Part shown: positions 24,295-35,117 of the stretch, one piece after another
How positions within the stretch are numbered: position 1 is the first letter of the stretch
Layout of the letters: the number at the start of each line of letters is the position of its first letter
Assembly: GCA_001600455.1 (NCBI GenBank)
Contig: BCKC01000003.1
Span: 62,001 to 126,000, forward strand
From: Endocalyx cinctus
Lineage: Eukaryota > Ascomycota > Sordariomycetes > Amphisphaeriales > Apiosporaceae
Length of the DNA: 64,000 nucleotides
Direction of reading: 5' to 3'
Program-made: the position numbers and the translations under genes
Notes under the pieces: generated by a model
The model's database searches: none
The model's input: only the letters and a program-made list of their open reading frames with translations
Told to the model about the DNA's origin: nothing

Positions 24295-24873
24295 ATGGAT
24301 TTCGGTGCACAGCTAGAAGCTCGTCAGAAAGAGATGCGAGACCGGATGGATATATACGTCAATGCATGGAATTCTAAAGATCTCGACACCGTTCTTTCCT
24401 TCTTCGTCGACGAGGGTCTAGACTACTCCGACTACGGTAAGTGAAACACGTCATATATCCCACTGCTTGACTGTCTTTACTTATTATCGCCATTAATAAC
24501 GCGTCGGCTACTTAGGATTAATGGAGCTTCAAATGGACAAGAAGGCACTCCTCGATTATTTCGTACTTCTCGGAACCGCTCTCGGAGAGATCAACCTCCA
24601 AACCGTCGGCGTCAATGGTATGGACGGCTTTTGTGTGTGGGAATGTAAGTTGTAACCCCGTTCAAAAAGAAAAGGCCTTTCCATTAATAAAGAGATATAT
24701 GATTAGCTTCATTCAAGTTTGTCGTCCTCCAGGACACGCCGGGAATCCCGTATAAGAAAGGGGAAAGGGGAAGCTTGTACTGTGCTTCCACCATCTTCTG
24801 GAACGACGAGGGCAAGATTTACAAAGAGCGCGATTACGGTTGTTGGGCGAATGGTCCTAGTCTTCATAAATAA
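24295..24873 (+). CDS. SnoaL/NTF2-like protein (145 aa)
   Basis: Three exons (24295-24436, 24516-24644, 24707-24873) join in phase to 145 residues. The start lies in a strong context (CACCATGG). The N-terminal helix followed by YVNAWNSKDLDTVLSFF and later strands ending in RDYGCW is the usual pattern of NTF2-like alpha+beta folds of the SnoaL group, which hold a small hydrophobic pocket. Members include polyketide cyclases, isomerases and many non-enzymatic proteins. There is no biosynthetic gene next to it, so the ligand or reaction is unknown. No signal peptide; probably cytosolic. Confidence 0.75.
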
Positions 24874-25160
24874 TTGCGTATATTCTATTGAGATGGCAGC
24901 TGACCAAGATTATATCCTAGCTAATAATCAGATTTAGTGAGGTCCAAGAAAAAGAAGAAAAAAACATATTTTTGCGCTTCAACAAGTTTTAATGACCCAA
25001 TTCAAATATTATCAACCAACTTATCTGAAGTCTTTCCAGTATTTATATTCTTAGCACTCCTCGTTATTTTCCAATCATTTCATTAACGTCGTTATCTTTC
25101 ATATCAATCATACATCACCTCATCAATAATAATGATGATGATTACCATACAACAATATTA

Positions 25161-25903
25161 TCAACTTTCTCCACCACTACCATCATGATCTCTCCTTCCC
25201 CTTTTATTATGTTCCCTTTTCCGAACCCGCCTTTCTTCTCTAGGGTCTGCGATCTTTACCATCGAAGAGTTTTGATCCGCCTCCCGTTGCCTATGCGGCG
25301 GCACGTAACCGACAGGAAACATTTCAACGGGAGTACCATCGTACGCGACTAACGTTTCACTCCGTCGGTACCGGGTTCGTTGATTTTGGGCGTCCGTGAA
25401 TACGTTCAACGTCGTCACGCCGTCAAATCTCCGTTCGTCAATGCCGGAGGTGGTGCTGTTGGTCGGATATGCTGGACGACTAGATAATAATAAATATTAA
25501 TCATTTCCGTCGCTTAGAGATTAAAAAAAAAAAAAAAAAAAAAGAAGAAAGGGAAGAAAAACCTTTCTCCGTTCATCCACGCCAACACCGTCAATGAGAG
25601 GAACTCGGCACTATTTGGGTTATTGGCAGGATCGCTTGACTGATACGGGTCTTCGAGGCTGGTCCCAATTGTTCGGGGACTGTGATGGCCTGCGGAGGCA
25701 GTTCGCGAGCAGTAAATTCTGCCGTCACTATCATATCCCGTCTCCCTTTCTTCATTTCGCTGAGCGGCCTGATCGGACTCCGCCCGACGCTGAGGAATCT
25801 GAGACATCTTCTTCTTTCCCTTCCTCTTGCTCCGGTGTGGGCGCGATACGGCGGTCTCTCCCGAATCCGAAGAATCACACTGATTAGAACGTTGGGCTTT
25901 CAT
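25161..25903 (-). CDS. Basic hydrophilic hypothetical protein (219 aa)
   Basis: Two exons (25903-25563 and 25479-25161) join through an 83-nt intron that carries a 21-nt A run on the plus strand; the total is 220 codons in phase. The product is rich in Arg, Lys, Ser and Asp with a basic stretch near residue 25 (RSKRKGKKK) that could serve as a nuclear localisation signal and a basic C-terminus (RRVRKREHNKRGRRD). A more ordered patch lies around ETLVAYDGTPVEMFPVGYVPPHR. I do not recognise a family. No transmembrane segment or signal peptide is visible. Confidence 0.6.
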
Positions 25904-27164
25904 GGCGAGAAGAGGAGATGTCGTGAACAGCTGCTGCTTGATGGGGCTGCTAAAAGAGGCGGGGTGAGTGGGTCTTCGTATTAAGAAGCGGTTCGAAAGG
26001 GACAGAGTCTGCCTAAATATACGAGTTCGGAGCTGAACTATACCACGTATTACGACCCGTGGACGTGTTTACAACTAGACACGTGCCTCTATCATTATGT
26101 AAATATAGACGAGTCATGAACCAGGCATACTATATTTCATAACCGGAGAAAATACGCTGGATGTTTATTTCGGTGATTCTATGCTATGGATAAGATGATG
26201 AAAAGACGCTAGGTAACGGAGAAGGAGAAGGAGGCTCAAAGGTTAGGCCTGGAATTTTGCTGTTTCATATGTAATGCAGGTCCCTAAAGGGTCATTAGAT
26301 ACTAACATCTTATTCGATGTCCTATTACTGATTACTCCAATCTATTTTTGTCCAGCCCGCTCAGATTATATAAGTTTGAAATGATTGGACACGGCATTCC
26401 ACTGACAATCTATGCGTTGTTTGCCTGATATGATCGAAATTGGTTTGTCGGCGAGGCGTGTCGTACAAGGCCAACCCCAAGCCTATTTCATAGGAAAACG
26501 TTGAGAACCTTGATTGGGTCTTATAGTAAGTAGCAATGTTTTCATCGATGATATTATATATATATATATATATTAATGCATTTATGTGTTATATGCATGA
26601 GTAAAGAAGACTAGCTAATATTATAACAATATGCTCACGTATTGAAGTGATAAGTCATAGGATATGAACTTGTCATACATAGAAATATGTAGTGAAACCC
26701 ATCAGTTGCCAAGAATGTCATTGATCAAATTATTCAGTAGAATTATCTACTGAATGTTCTATTACTGTCGATAATTATAAACTAATTACTTAGAAGATCA
26801 GTACAAAGGGCTCGCTCTTTTTTATGTAACAATATCTTTATGAAACATTTTTTGCCTTGAGTTAACTCTTTGTTCATTCCCTTGTATTTTGAACAAAACA
26901 AAGAATCCAAAGCCGTATAATGGAAAACACAAACTTTTTATCGAAATTTTGTGATACGATATCACAAAAGCAGTATGTTTTGAAGTTAGGTAAAGAAGTC
27001 CAAATATAAAACGATGACATCCAACAGAGATTCTTTTTTTTTTTCAATATTTATTCATTTTCAAACCATCCAGAAAAAATAAACACATAACTCCACACAT
27101 AAATCAACATAACCAGAATACTATTTTTGACCAAGAAAAAAAAAAAAAGAACCAGAAAATCAAC
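25904..27164. other. Divergent spacer
   Basis: Between the basic hypothetical and the J-domain gene. It is AT-rich with a (TA)n run near 26553-26573 and shows no coding stretch. It holds both promoters. Confidence 0.5.
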
Positions 27165-28415
27165 ATGGACGGACGCTTCGATCATATTAATCCCTACGAA
27201 GTACTTGGCGTAGATACCAACGCCACCCTGGACGAGATCAAGAAGGCGTACCGGGAGTTCGCTCTGAAGTATCACCCGGATAAGGAGCAAGGAGGCAGCT
27301 CCAGGGAGATTCACGATCGTTTTGTAAGAATCCAGAAAGCATGGGAAATCCTGCGGGACGAGACATCTCGACGTGAGTATGATAATTCCGCGAGAGCTAA
27401 CAACCACACCAGGAACAACTATCAAAGTTATTCTAACGCTAGGTCGTCGTCATCTAGCCATCAGAGATCTAGGTCCAAACCTTGGTCTGGCGAAGGTTGG
27501 GGGCCCACAAAAAGCCACGACGACGATGGAGACGATGATTTCAATACCGAGTACTTCGATTATATGCGTGATTACTTCGACGGTATACACCAACAACCAC
27601 GTCCTAACCCACCTCCATTCAGCGGCGGCCCATTCGGCGGAGGCCCACCTCCATTCAGTGGAGGGCCATTCGGTGGGGGACCACCTCCATTCGGTGGCGG
27701 GCCATTTGGTGGAGGACCACCTCCCTTCGGTGGCGGGTCATTCGGTGGGGGACCACCTCCCTTCGGTGGCGGGTCATTCGGTGGGGGACCACCTCCCTTC
27801 GGTGGAGGACCATTCGGTGGAGGCCCGCCTCCGTTCGGTGGAGGCATGCCGGGACCGCGTAGTCAATATCCTCCAAGCGATCCAAGTTCTTCTCACGGAG
27901 GAATGCCCGAGAACGTACCGCGGCCACCCCGTCGAACCGACGCGCCCCCTCAAAGGATCGACCCCGACTCCCGCGCGATGGGACACGAGCTCCGGCGAGG
28001 TCTAGAACAAGTTCGACAGCATGATATGGAAGCCGCGGCCAACGATATCAACTGGCTGTACGATGAGATCATGAACCAATTGCCGTGGATGAGCGGCAGC
28101 GATAAAGCTCGGTTCCAAGGGATATTCGATACTATCCTCGACGAGTTGAAACATGCTCGGAATGAATACTGGTACGTGTACAGCCAGGTCCAAAGCGTGG
28201 TTAACGGGCCAGAGCTTAACGACCAGATCGACGACTTCTGGACGATCCAGGAGGTTATGAATGCCGTGGTGGTCGAGATGTCCCGCTTGCGGATGGTGGC
28301 GGGGAGCGTTCGCCGCGCGTTTAAGATCGTCGCGACCTCGAAGCCGAAGTATAGAAAAAGCGATTTGAAACGGTTTGAACAAGAGCTACGTCGTCTGGGC
28401 GAGTCTTCGTTGTAA
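27165..28415 (+). CDS. J-domain (DnaJ-type) protein with Gly/Pro/Phe repeats
   Basis: A single-exon gene of 416 residues. The J-domain occupies residues 9-68 (NPYEVLGV, IKKAYREFALKYHPDKEQ) with the HPD motif at 37-39, so it should stimulate an Hsp70 ATPase. An acidic linker follows, then seven or so copies of a 12-residue unit of the FGGGPPPFGGGP type (about residues 149-227), then a helical C-terminal domain of about 180 residues with no recognised motif (QVRQHDMEAAANDINWLYDE). There is no zinc-finger domain and no clear C-terminal peptide-binding domain, so it is a class C (type III) J protein. The repeat resembles the G/F-rich linker of type I and II J proteins but is longer and Pro-rich, and may be intrinsically disordered. 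It has no signal peptide or membrane segment. Confidence 0.88.
   Translation: MDGRFDHINPYEVLGVDTNATLDEIKKAYREFALKYHPDKEQGGSSREIHDRFVRIQKAWEILRDETSRREYDNSARANNHTRNNYQSYSNARSSSSSHQRSRSKPWSGEGWGPTKSHDDDGDDDFNTEYFDYMRDYFDGIHQQPRPNPPPFSGGPFGGGPPPFSGGPFGGGPPPFGGGPFGGGPPPFGGGSFGGGPPPFGGGSFGGGPPPFGGGPFGGGPPPFGGGMPGPRSQYPPSDPSSSHGGMPENVPRPPRRTDAPPQRIDPDSRAMGHELRRGLEQVRQHDMEAAANDINWLYDEIMNQLPWMSGSDKARFQGIFDTILDELKHARNEYWYVYSQVQSVVNGPELNDQIDDFWTIQEVMNAVVVEMSRLRMVAGSVRRAFKIVATSKPKYRKSDLKRFEQELRRLGESSL
27611..27846 (+). repeat. 36-nt coding minisatellite in the J-domain gene
   Basis: Tandem 36-nt units encoding GGPPPF-[GS]GG-[PS]FG. Units differ by synonymous changes and by Ser/Gly or Ser/Pro switches. 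The composition also keeps antisense frames open (Pro/Asn-rich), which are artefacts of the repeat. Confidence 0.9.
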
Positions 28416-29524
28416 GGCCTTTTTAGGTTAGAGTCCAAATGACGCTCTAAAACAAGTAAGTATCTATTAGATGTAGCACACGCGTAGTTCCCTAGATAGT
28501 TCCAACGTAGATGCTACAGATACAATCCCTTAATTGAAGAAGAAGAAGAAGAAGAAGCCTCCTCGTAAGATAAATAGATAGATACGTATATATAAGTTTA
28601 TTGACTTATGCTTATGAAATTCTTTACTTGTGCATCGAAGAAGGAATAGATATGTGACATAATATACTAAAACCTACTCGCATAAGTTGATGAATAAAAG
28701 GACGGCAGAATACACGTATTAGATCATAAATAAATAAACAAAAACAAGTAAACTTGGCATGTCTTTTTTTGAGAAATGAACAATAACTAAGAAGTGTCCA
28801 TGTAATGATTTAGAAATGACGTTTCGGAATGACAAACCTCGTCGGACTTTATACTGACAAACTAGAACGGAGACTTCATCGGAGAAACCTGACTTCAGGA
28901 ATATACATACATCATGGCAAGTATCTGGTGTCCCAGTTGAAATGTTACGAAAATCACAGGCTTGGATTAGATGGAAAAGAATATATATTCAGGTTGATTG
29001 AAGGAAAAAAAAAAAAAAACAGAAGTTTACGGTCATGCACTGATTATTTCCAAAACAAATCTTCGTGCTTCTTCCCTTTTTTTCATGCTAAGCAAACCCA
29101 TCTTCGTAAATCTCCCCTTCCATATAAAAATTGACCTAGCCTTTCCTCCTATGCCTTTCGCTTTATATCGGTCCCCTGGTTGGGGGGAAAAAGTCTAGTG
29201 AGAAGGATATCTCAGCAGCCATCCCATCACCACATCAGTACTTTCTTCTTCCTTCCGTCTCGAAAATCCCATGGCTGAAATAGACTTCAAAATATTGCTC
29301 CACATTTTCGCATATTTCTTTCTTCCAATTGCATAAAAAAGAAAAAGAAAAAGAAAAAAAGATTTCATCTCTCATTTTCCCCCTCTTCTCTCCATTTCCT
29401 CCAAGAAAAAGTTTAATATATAAGTCGACCACGCACGCGTAAAAAAGAGAACCCGAATATCTCTCCGGATTCGACTGGATCCGACCCGACCCGATCGTTC
29501 CTAGCGAAGATGATTTCTCTTTAT
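28416..29524. other. Convergent spacer with (GAA)n run
   Basis: No gene is supported. A perfect GAA microsatellite is at about 28536-28557. The open frames at 28829 and 28998 lack coding character. Confidence 0.5.
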
Positions 29525-30019
29525 TTAAAGAGAGATCCAGATGAAGCCGGTGAAGAGGAAGAAAACGACGGTGAGGACGGGCATGGCCACGTTGGTAGGG
29601 GCGACGCCGGGGGCGGGCTTGATGGGGAACTCGAGGACGAGGCCGAGGGTCAAGTTCTGGGCGGCGCCGTCGAGGGCGACCTGGGAGAGGTTACCGCACT
29701 GCTGGTTGAGCTGGGCGTCCATCATCAGGCCCGGGAGCTGGGACACGGGCGCGTCGATGATGGCCCGGGCGGCGAGCGATCCCAAGGGCGACGATCGCAG
29801 GAAGGCGCCCCGGTAGGTCGAGTTCTGCGACACCACCGTCAGGTTCGCGACGCGCGCGTAGTTCATGCAAGCGGGAAGACCGGCGTTGGCGAGGTTGGCG
29901 CTGGGGCTCTGCCGCGGGGCTAGAGCGACGGCGATGTCGGCGCCGGCTAGTACGGTGGCGGAGAAGAAGGAGAGGACGAGGACGAAGAACGTCCAGGGTG
30001 TTCGCATCGTGGAGACCAT
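29525..30019 (-). CDS. Secreted, probably membrane- or GPI-anchored protein (164 aa)
   Basis: A single exon. The N-terminus has a signal peptide (hydrophobic core WTFFVLVLSFFSATVLAG, about residues 9-26). Four N-glycosylation sequons (NLT, NST, NLS, NLT) lie in the middle, with two cysteines. The protein ends in a hydrophobic tail (VLTVVFFLFTGFIWISL) after a small-residue/Pro spacer, the layout of a GPI-attachment signal or a C-terminal membrane anchor. A second ATG four codons downstream could also start it. Coding sequence is clearly GC-rich against the AT-rich flanks. No family is recognised; a cell-surface role is inferred from topology only. Confidence 0.75.
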   Translation of the reverse strand: MVSTMRTPWTFFVLVLSFFSATVLAGADIAVALAPRQSPSANLANAGLPACMNYARVANLTVVSQNSTYRGAFLRSSPLGSLAARAIIDAPVSQLPGLMMDAQLNQQCGNLSQVALDGAAQNLTLGLVLEFPIKPAPGVAPTNVAMPVLTVVFFLFTGFIWISL

Positions 30020-31171
30020 TTTGACTTTTCTCTTCTTTCTTGTTCTTTTTCTCTTGGTTTCAATTATACGTGTTGAAGAGAATTATTGAAAATCTTCCTT
30101 TTTTTCTTTTTACCTTCTTCTTGTTTCTGCAATTAAGAAAATGATAAGAAAAAAAAATATGTTTCTATGTGGCCCGCCACGGAATTTTGAGAAAAGAAAG
30201 ACACACTTGGGGTATAAAATTAAAATAAAAAAAAATGAATACAAAAGCGAACGTTTTCTGTTGACGAAAAAAAAATGGTGATGATTAGAAGAGAGGAAGA
30301 TCAACTTAACTCAATAATAGAAAAACCACGAAAGAAAGAGAGAGAAAGAGAGAAAAGGGAAGATAGAACGAAAAGGATCATGCAAGTAAATGGAGAGTAA
30401 CAGATGCATGCAAGAAAAGAATCTGGTTGGATGAAATAACCCTTGGATACGTAGATACATGGATACATGGATACATGGATACATAAGGAGGAGGGGGTTG
30501 CTGAGGATTAACCCCCTTCGTATCATCCGAGCTTCCGAAACGTTGCTATTGCTTCAAAGCGAGCGGTCTGAGGTGACAATCACACAAGAATGGCTGATTT
30601 TATCCTTGTCTTATTCAACCTGGATCCACTACTCTAAGACCTTTTTATATGGCGTAAAAGACCGCCTCGGCGGTAAAGTAAGACATTTGAATGGTTCAAT
30701 TCTTCGTTCTTTTTTGTTTTCGGTGTTGGGCTTTACTATTTTTAATCCTTGTAATTAAAAGAAATGTAAGAACTAGATCTTCTTGAAATATATCGGTGTA
30801 TCATCAGATTTTCAGATCAGGCAAGCAAGTAACATAGAGAAAAACGTCTGATCACTTGTAAAATGAACGCCAAGTCAGTTCAGTCTTCTACGGTTCAATA
30901 TACCTACTATCTAATAAAATAGCATACAGAGTACTACATATTTATTTATTACATCTTTCGAGGAAATAATCAAATTGATTGAGGGAATCTATGGATCTGG
31001 ATCTAACTGACCTGGATCTACGGAGTACTTAACAAGCTTACAAGTACTTATTTAGTTACCGTCTCATCTCTCTACACCATCTCTACACTATCGCTATATC
31101 CATGCATACTAACTAGAAAAGTTTAAACGCCGGAAGAAGAAAAGGAAAAAACATCTCCCTCCTCGTTCAAT
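30020..31171. other. Spacer with GATACATG minisatellite
   Basis: A short tandem array of the 8-mer GGATACAT lies at about 30445-30485. One TACGGAGTA motif is at 31019-31027. No gene seen. Confidence 0.5.
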
Positions 31172-32515
31172 TTAATTTACCTTAACTCCTTGCTGTAAAC
31201 CCAACTTCAAAACCTCCATCAACTTCTCTATATCCTCCAAATTGTTGAAAAACCCGAAAGAGACCCTAATCCCCAGCCTATTCACCGTAGCCCTTATCCC
31301 CTTCCGCACCAAAAACTCCCCCCACTCTTTCGCCGGCGCCAGACCCAGCACATACAGATGCGCCGCCCTCCTCTTCCTATCCCCGGGGGACAGTACCTTC
31401 ACGCCTACCTCGTCGCATCGTCGCCGTAGACGGTCCCCCAAGAAATGTAAGTACGCTTCGACGTCCCCGGGGCCGAGCACGTCGAGGTAAAACCGCGCGA
31501 AAGCCTCGGCCGCGCCGGCCCCCAGGAAACTCAAGTTCTGGTGCTCGAACCGAAGCGCGCTCGGCCGAAACACCACCTTCCCGTCCGGCACCGGCAGCTC
31601 GGGCGCCGCGTCCACGACGCCCGTCGCCGACACGATCGGAGGCGTCGGGTCGAGGTCGGCGACCGCGGCCGGGTCGACGTACAGGACCGCGATGCCCATG
31701 GGGCAGTTGAGACCTTTGTGCAGCGTGAAGGCCGCCGCCGAGACGTTGGTGGCCCGGACGTCGACGGGCGAGAATCCGACCTCCTGCGCGACGTCGGCGA
31801 GCACGTGCACGCCGCGGGGCCGGAACGCCGCGCAGATACCCGCCACGTCGTGCCGCTGCCCGGTATCGAACGCGACCGAGCTCAGCCCGATCGCCCGCGT
31901 CCTCTCGTCCACGTACGGCCGAAACGTCTCGGCGTCGGCGACCTCGCCCTCGCGGATCAAGCGCGTCGTCGGGATCTTCCTCACCTCGACGCCCGGCAGG
32001 GATCGCCAGCCGTACACCTGGTGCGGGTACTCGTTCTCGAGCACGACGACGTTGTCGCCGGCCGCGAACTTCACGGCGCGGATGAAATCTCCCATGCCCT
32101 CGGTCGTGTCGCGCGCGAACGCGACGTCCTCGGCCGATCCGGCGTTGATGCACCGGGCTATCAGCGAGCGCGCTTCCCGCGTGCGCTCCACCCATTTCGG
32201 GTACGGACGCGCTTCGTACAGCGCTTCCGTCGAGTACCGGATTATGGCTTCGTGCACGATTAGGTTGGACGGCGGCGCCGAGGCAGCGTTTAGGTAGGTC
32301 ACTCCCTCGCGCGCTGCTAAAGGCACGAGAGGTCTGTAGGTCGCAAATTTGGATGCGAGTCTTGCGAACTCGGTATCCTCCGTAGAAGTAGTTGTAGTGG
32401 TAGTCACTTGATGATCATTCTCTTCCCCGCCATTTCCTGCCGTCGTGCTCATCCCCGTATGGTTGGACGTGACTTTGCCATTCTCGTCGCCAATATACGT
32501 TAACGTCATTTTCAC
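31172..32515 (-). CDS. Aminotransferase class V family protein (isopenicillin-N-epimerase/cysteine-desulfurase-like)
   Basis: A single-exon gene of 447 residues, a usual length for the family. After a hydrophilic Thr-rich leader (about 1-60) comes the PLP fold-type I domain: LNAASAPPSN, FARDTTEGM (phosphate-loop type), LADVAQEVG with the Asp that contacts the PLP pyridine nitrogen, and TLHKGLNCPMG with the probable Schiff-base Lys. The end (IRVSFGFFNNLEDIEKLMEVL) matches the family's small domain. It is cytosolic by appearance. Reaction options are desulfuration, epimerisation or transamination; sequence does not decide. The gene is strongly GC-rich, giving long open frames on the opposite strand that are shadows. 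Start alternatives are M3 or M22. Confidence 0.82.
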   Translation of the reverse strand: MKMTLTYIGDENGKVTSNHTGMSTTAGNGGEENDHQVTTTTTTSTEDTEFARLASKFATYRPLVPLAAREGVTYLNAASAPPSNLIVHEAIIRYSTEALYEARPYPKWVERTREARSLIARCINAGSAEDVAFARDTTEGMGDFIRAVKFAAGDNVVVLENEYPHQVYGWRSLPGVEVRKIPTTRLIREGEVADAETFRPYVDERTRAIGLSSVAFDTGQRHDVAGICAAFRPRGVHVLADVAQEVGFSPVDVRATNVSAAAFTLHKGLNCPMGIAVLYVDPAAVADLDPTPPIVSATGVVDAAPELPVPDGKVVFRPSALRFEHQNLSFLGAGAAEAFARFYLDVLGPGDVEAYLHFLGDRLRRRCDEVGVKVLSPGDRKRRAAHLYVLGLAPAKEWGEFLVRKGIRATVNRLGIRVSFGFFNNLEDIEKLMEVLKLGLQQGVKVN

Positions 32516-33379
32516 GATCGCGCTCAGTTAGATAAGTAAGCTTATTACTACAACTGATTCATTATCTGCTAGGTAAGTTAAATGAATAGGAAAGGCCTGT
32601 TTCAATCAAGAATATATAGGTAATGGATTATATGTATGTCTTTCTTTCAAGATAACATCCAGAATAAATAAATCACCCAGTCAATCGCACTCTGTCAATC
32701 GGGTAGGTGGTATTGAACTACCAAACGTCATGCAAACCCCGCCTTGTTGGTGATTTACATAAACATGTACCGTATATTGAGCCACACTGCTTTTCTTGGA
32801 GTCGTTTTTCTCTGCGGAAGAATATCACAAATCTACATGGTACTAAGCGATTCGCTTTCCCATAAAATCAGCTCGCCTACAAGTCTCAAAAAGCAATGTT
32901 TTTTTTTATTTTTTTTATTGTTTGAACTCAATATATTTTAGCGTCTCATGAATACAAAAACAAAAGTAGAGAGATAGTAAGTACTGGGTTTTTTTTTTTG
33001 GTATTTTCTTGTTTTTCGTTCTCAGAGAATAGGAAATTAAAGAGATCTGTCTTATTTATTTTGTCTTTACCTCGAAAACTCCATCGCTTTCCCATGAAGA
33101 AAAGAAATCAATCAAGAAAAAAAAAAAAAGTAAATTAAAATAGTTCATACGATAAAAAAAATGGTAATATCTAGATAATAGACCCATAGAAGAGAAAAAA
33201 AGAATAATAATTTTGGTGAATGATCTTCCCATCCCATCCTTTCGTAGCATTAAATTTTCGGCATTCATCATGTCATCCTTGACCCATTTCTTCTCTTGTT
33301 CCTTTTTTCATACCCATTATATACGCCAGTCCGATGAAAGAAAGCCACCAGGAATAAGACGAGGAAAAAGACAACCATT
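32516..33379. other. Spacer
   Basis: AT-rich with several homopolymer runs; no gene is seen. It contains the promoter of the class V aminotransferase and the 3' region of the Ser-rich protein. Confidence 0.5.
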
Positions 33380-35117
33380 TTACGACGCGGTGACAGTCGC
33401 GGTCACGGTCGAGATCGAAACCGACGTGGTCGTCTCCGTCTCCGTCACGGTAACGGTGACGATGACGAAGCCGCTCATCATCTTGGCGGGCGTGCTAGTG
33501 GTCGCAGCCTCTACGCTTTCCCCTCCGATGTTCAAGCCGAAGCCGTTCCCGTTTCCGTTCCCGCTGCCGAAGCCGTTGCCGAAGGGGTCGCTACCGTCGT
33601 GCGTTCGCGTGATAGGGACAACTTCGATACCGGTGGGGGAGGCATCACTCGACGGCGCGCTCGTCGTAGTTACAGAGGGTATTGTCTGCGTAGGCACCGC
33701 AAAGGTAACTGTGACTACGGAGTTCGTCGTCGTCGTCGCCGTCGCGAACGTGGAGGAGACTTCGGTTGTGGTCTCTTCCGGAGTCTGCGTCGGGGTCTCG
33801 ACTGGCGAATCGGTGGTTGTGGTCGAGGTGGGACTCTCGACCGCGGAAGTAGAGCTCTCCGAAGAAGTCTCGGCAGGAGCCGACGAGCTTGACGGAATAG
33901 ATTCAACGGGGGCGGAAGACGAGGTAGTCACGATGGTAACCTGGCTAGTAGTAGTTACGGTAGGGACAAAAGTAACGGTGACAGGCGCGGTAGCGGCATC
34001 CGAAGGAGTCGAAGTGGGCGTGGACGTGACGGCGGCAGATGAAGACGAGGAGCTGGAGTTAGAACCGCCGAGAACGCTCTCGGCCATGGCATTGTCGAAA
34101 CAGTTTATCTGAACACCAGCCGTGGTGTTCATGGGTAGAGCGTAGCAGGCCGTGGCGCCGGGGCAGGTGGAGATGGAGAAAGAACCCGCGCTAGAGCAGA
34201 CGCCGATGTTACCGTTGATGCAAGCGATCTGACCGCTAGCGCAGGCGGAGGACTCGGTCAGCGAGTCGAACAGGGTGTTGTACTGCTTCGCTTGCTCGAG
34301 ATTGGCGGCGGCGACTGCGGGCGAAACGGTACCGGTGGCGGCCGGAACCGACGAGATGACCGTCGGCACCTCGGCGTTCACGGATCCTGTGGCCGTTACC
34401 ACGTGCGAGCTGTACGATGACTTCACGATGGGCGTGAAAGATGCGGATCCGGAAGTCGCCGCGGCCGAGTTGTCGGTGACGGACTCGCTGGCGGAGGCAT
34501 TCTCCTGTACGCTGGAAGAGGCGGGGACGGCCGAGCTGGAAGAAGAAGAAGAAGCCTCAGCTACGGCGGCGCTGCTACTACTGCTGCTACTGCTGCTGCT
34601 GCTCAAAGGAGTTGCGGTCGAGCTAATCAACACTGTGGAAGAAGGGAAGAAATTAAAAGATGGGATGGTGTTCGTGTCGAGGGGCGTTGCCGATGGCGAG
34701 GTAGGTACTATTATAGAGCTAGAAGAGTCGACAACCTGGGACGACGACACCGGCACCGTCTGGAAGAAATCTCCGGAACTCGACGCGCCTACGCTCGAGG
34801 ACGGTACTGCTACCGAAGAAGATGAAGCGACAGGTACCGAGGAAGATGACGATATTATTGTAGCCTGTGCGGAGGAAGAGGATGGGGAGGAGGATGAAGA
34901 AGGTATCGACGAGGAAGTCGAGTTGTCAAATCTACGGTACAGACCGAGCCTTCCATCATGCCTCTCTCTGCTTGATGTTAGTAGTTGGATCCGGACCGCC
35001 AAGAAGTTGATCTGATATACGAGCTATAACGTACCTTCCTGGCAGCACCCTCAGCGGGCCCGCCGCTGCCGTCTCTGATAATAAAAGGATATTTAGGAAA
35101 AGAAGTGGTATATGCAT
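33380..35117 (-). CDS. Ser/Thr-rich secreted protein with CBM19-like core
   Basis: Two exons: 35117-35035 encodes the signal peptide (MHIPLLFLNILLLSETAAA), then a 67-nt intron with a CTAAC branch site, then 34967-33380. The total is 556 residues in phase; an acceptor three bases earlier would add one Ser. The mature protein has long Ser/Thr/Val-rich, presumably O-glycosylated regions on both sides of a compact cysteine domain of about 70 residues (SSACASGQIACINGNIG, TCPGATACYALPM, INCFD). This has the spacing of CBM19-type chitin-binding modules found in fungal chitinases and wall proteins. The C-terminus is VTVT-rich without a convincing GPI signal. A cell-wall protein that binds chitin is the best guess. 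The Ser codons leave long open frames on the other strand, which are not genes. Confidence 0.75.

Noticed and set aside
27572..27927. Antisense Pro/Asn and His/Arg-rich frames over the J-domain gene repeat
   Set aside because: They are by-products of the 36-nt repeat; the sense frame continues into the J-domain and the C-terminal domain.
31541..32297. Long plus-strand open frames opposite the class V aminotransferase
   Set aside because: They lie fully within a GC-rich gene on the other strand, are Arg/Ala-rich and have no domain or start context.
33213..35015. Plus-strand Val/Glu-rich frames opposite the Ser-rich secreted protein
   Set aside because: They are the complement of Ser/Thr codon repeats; the minus-strand frame has the signal peptide and the cysteine core.
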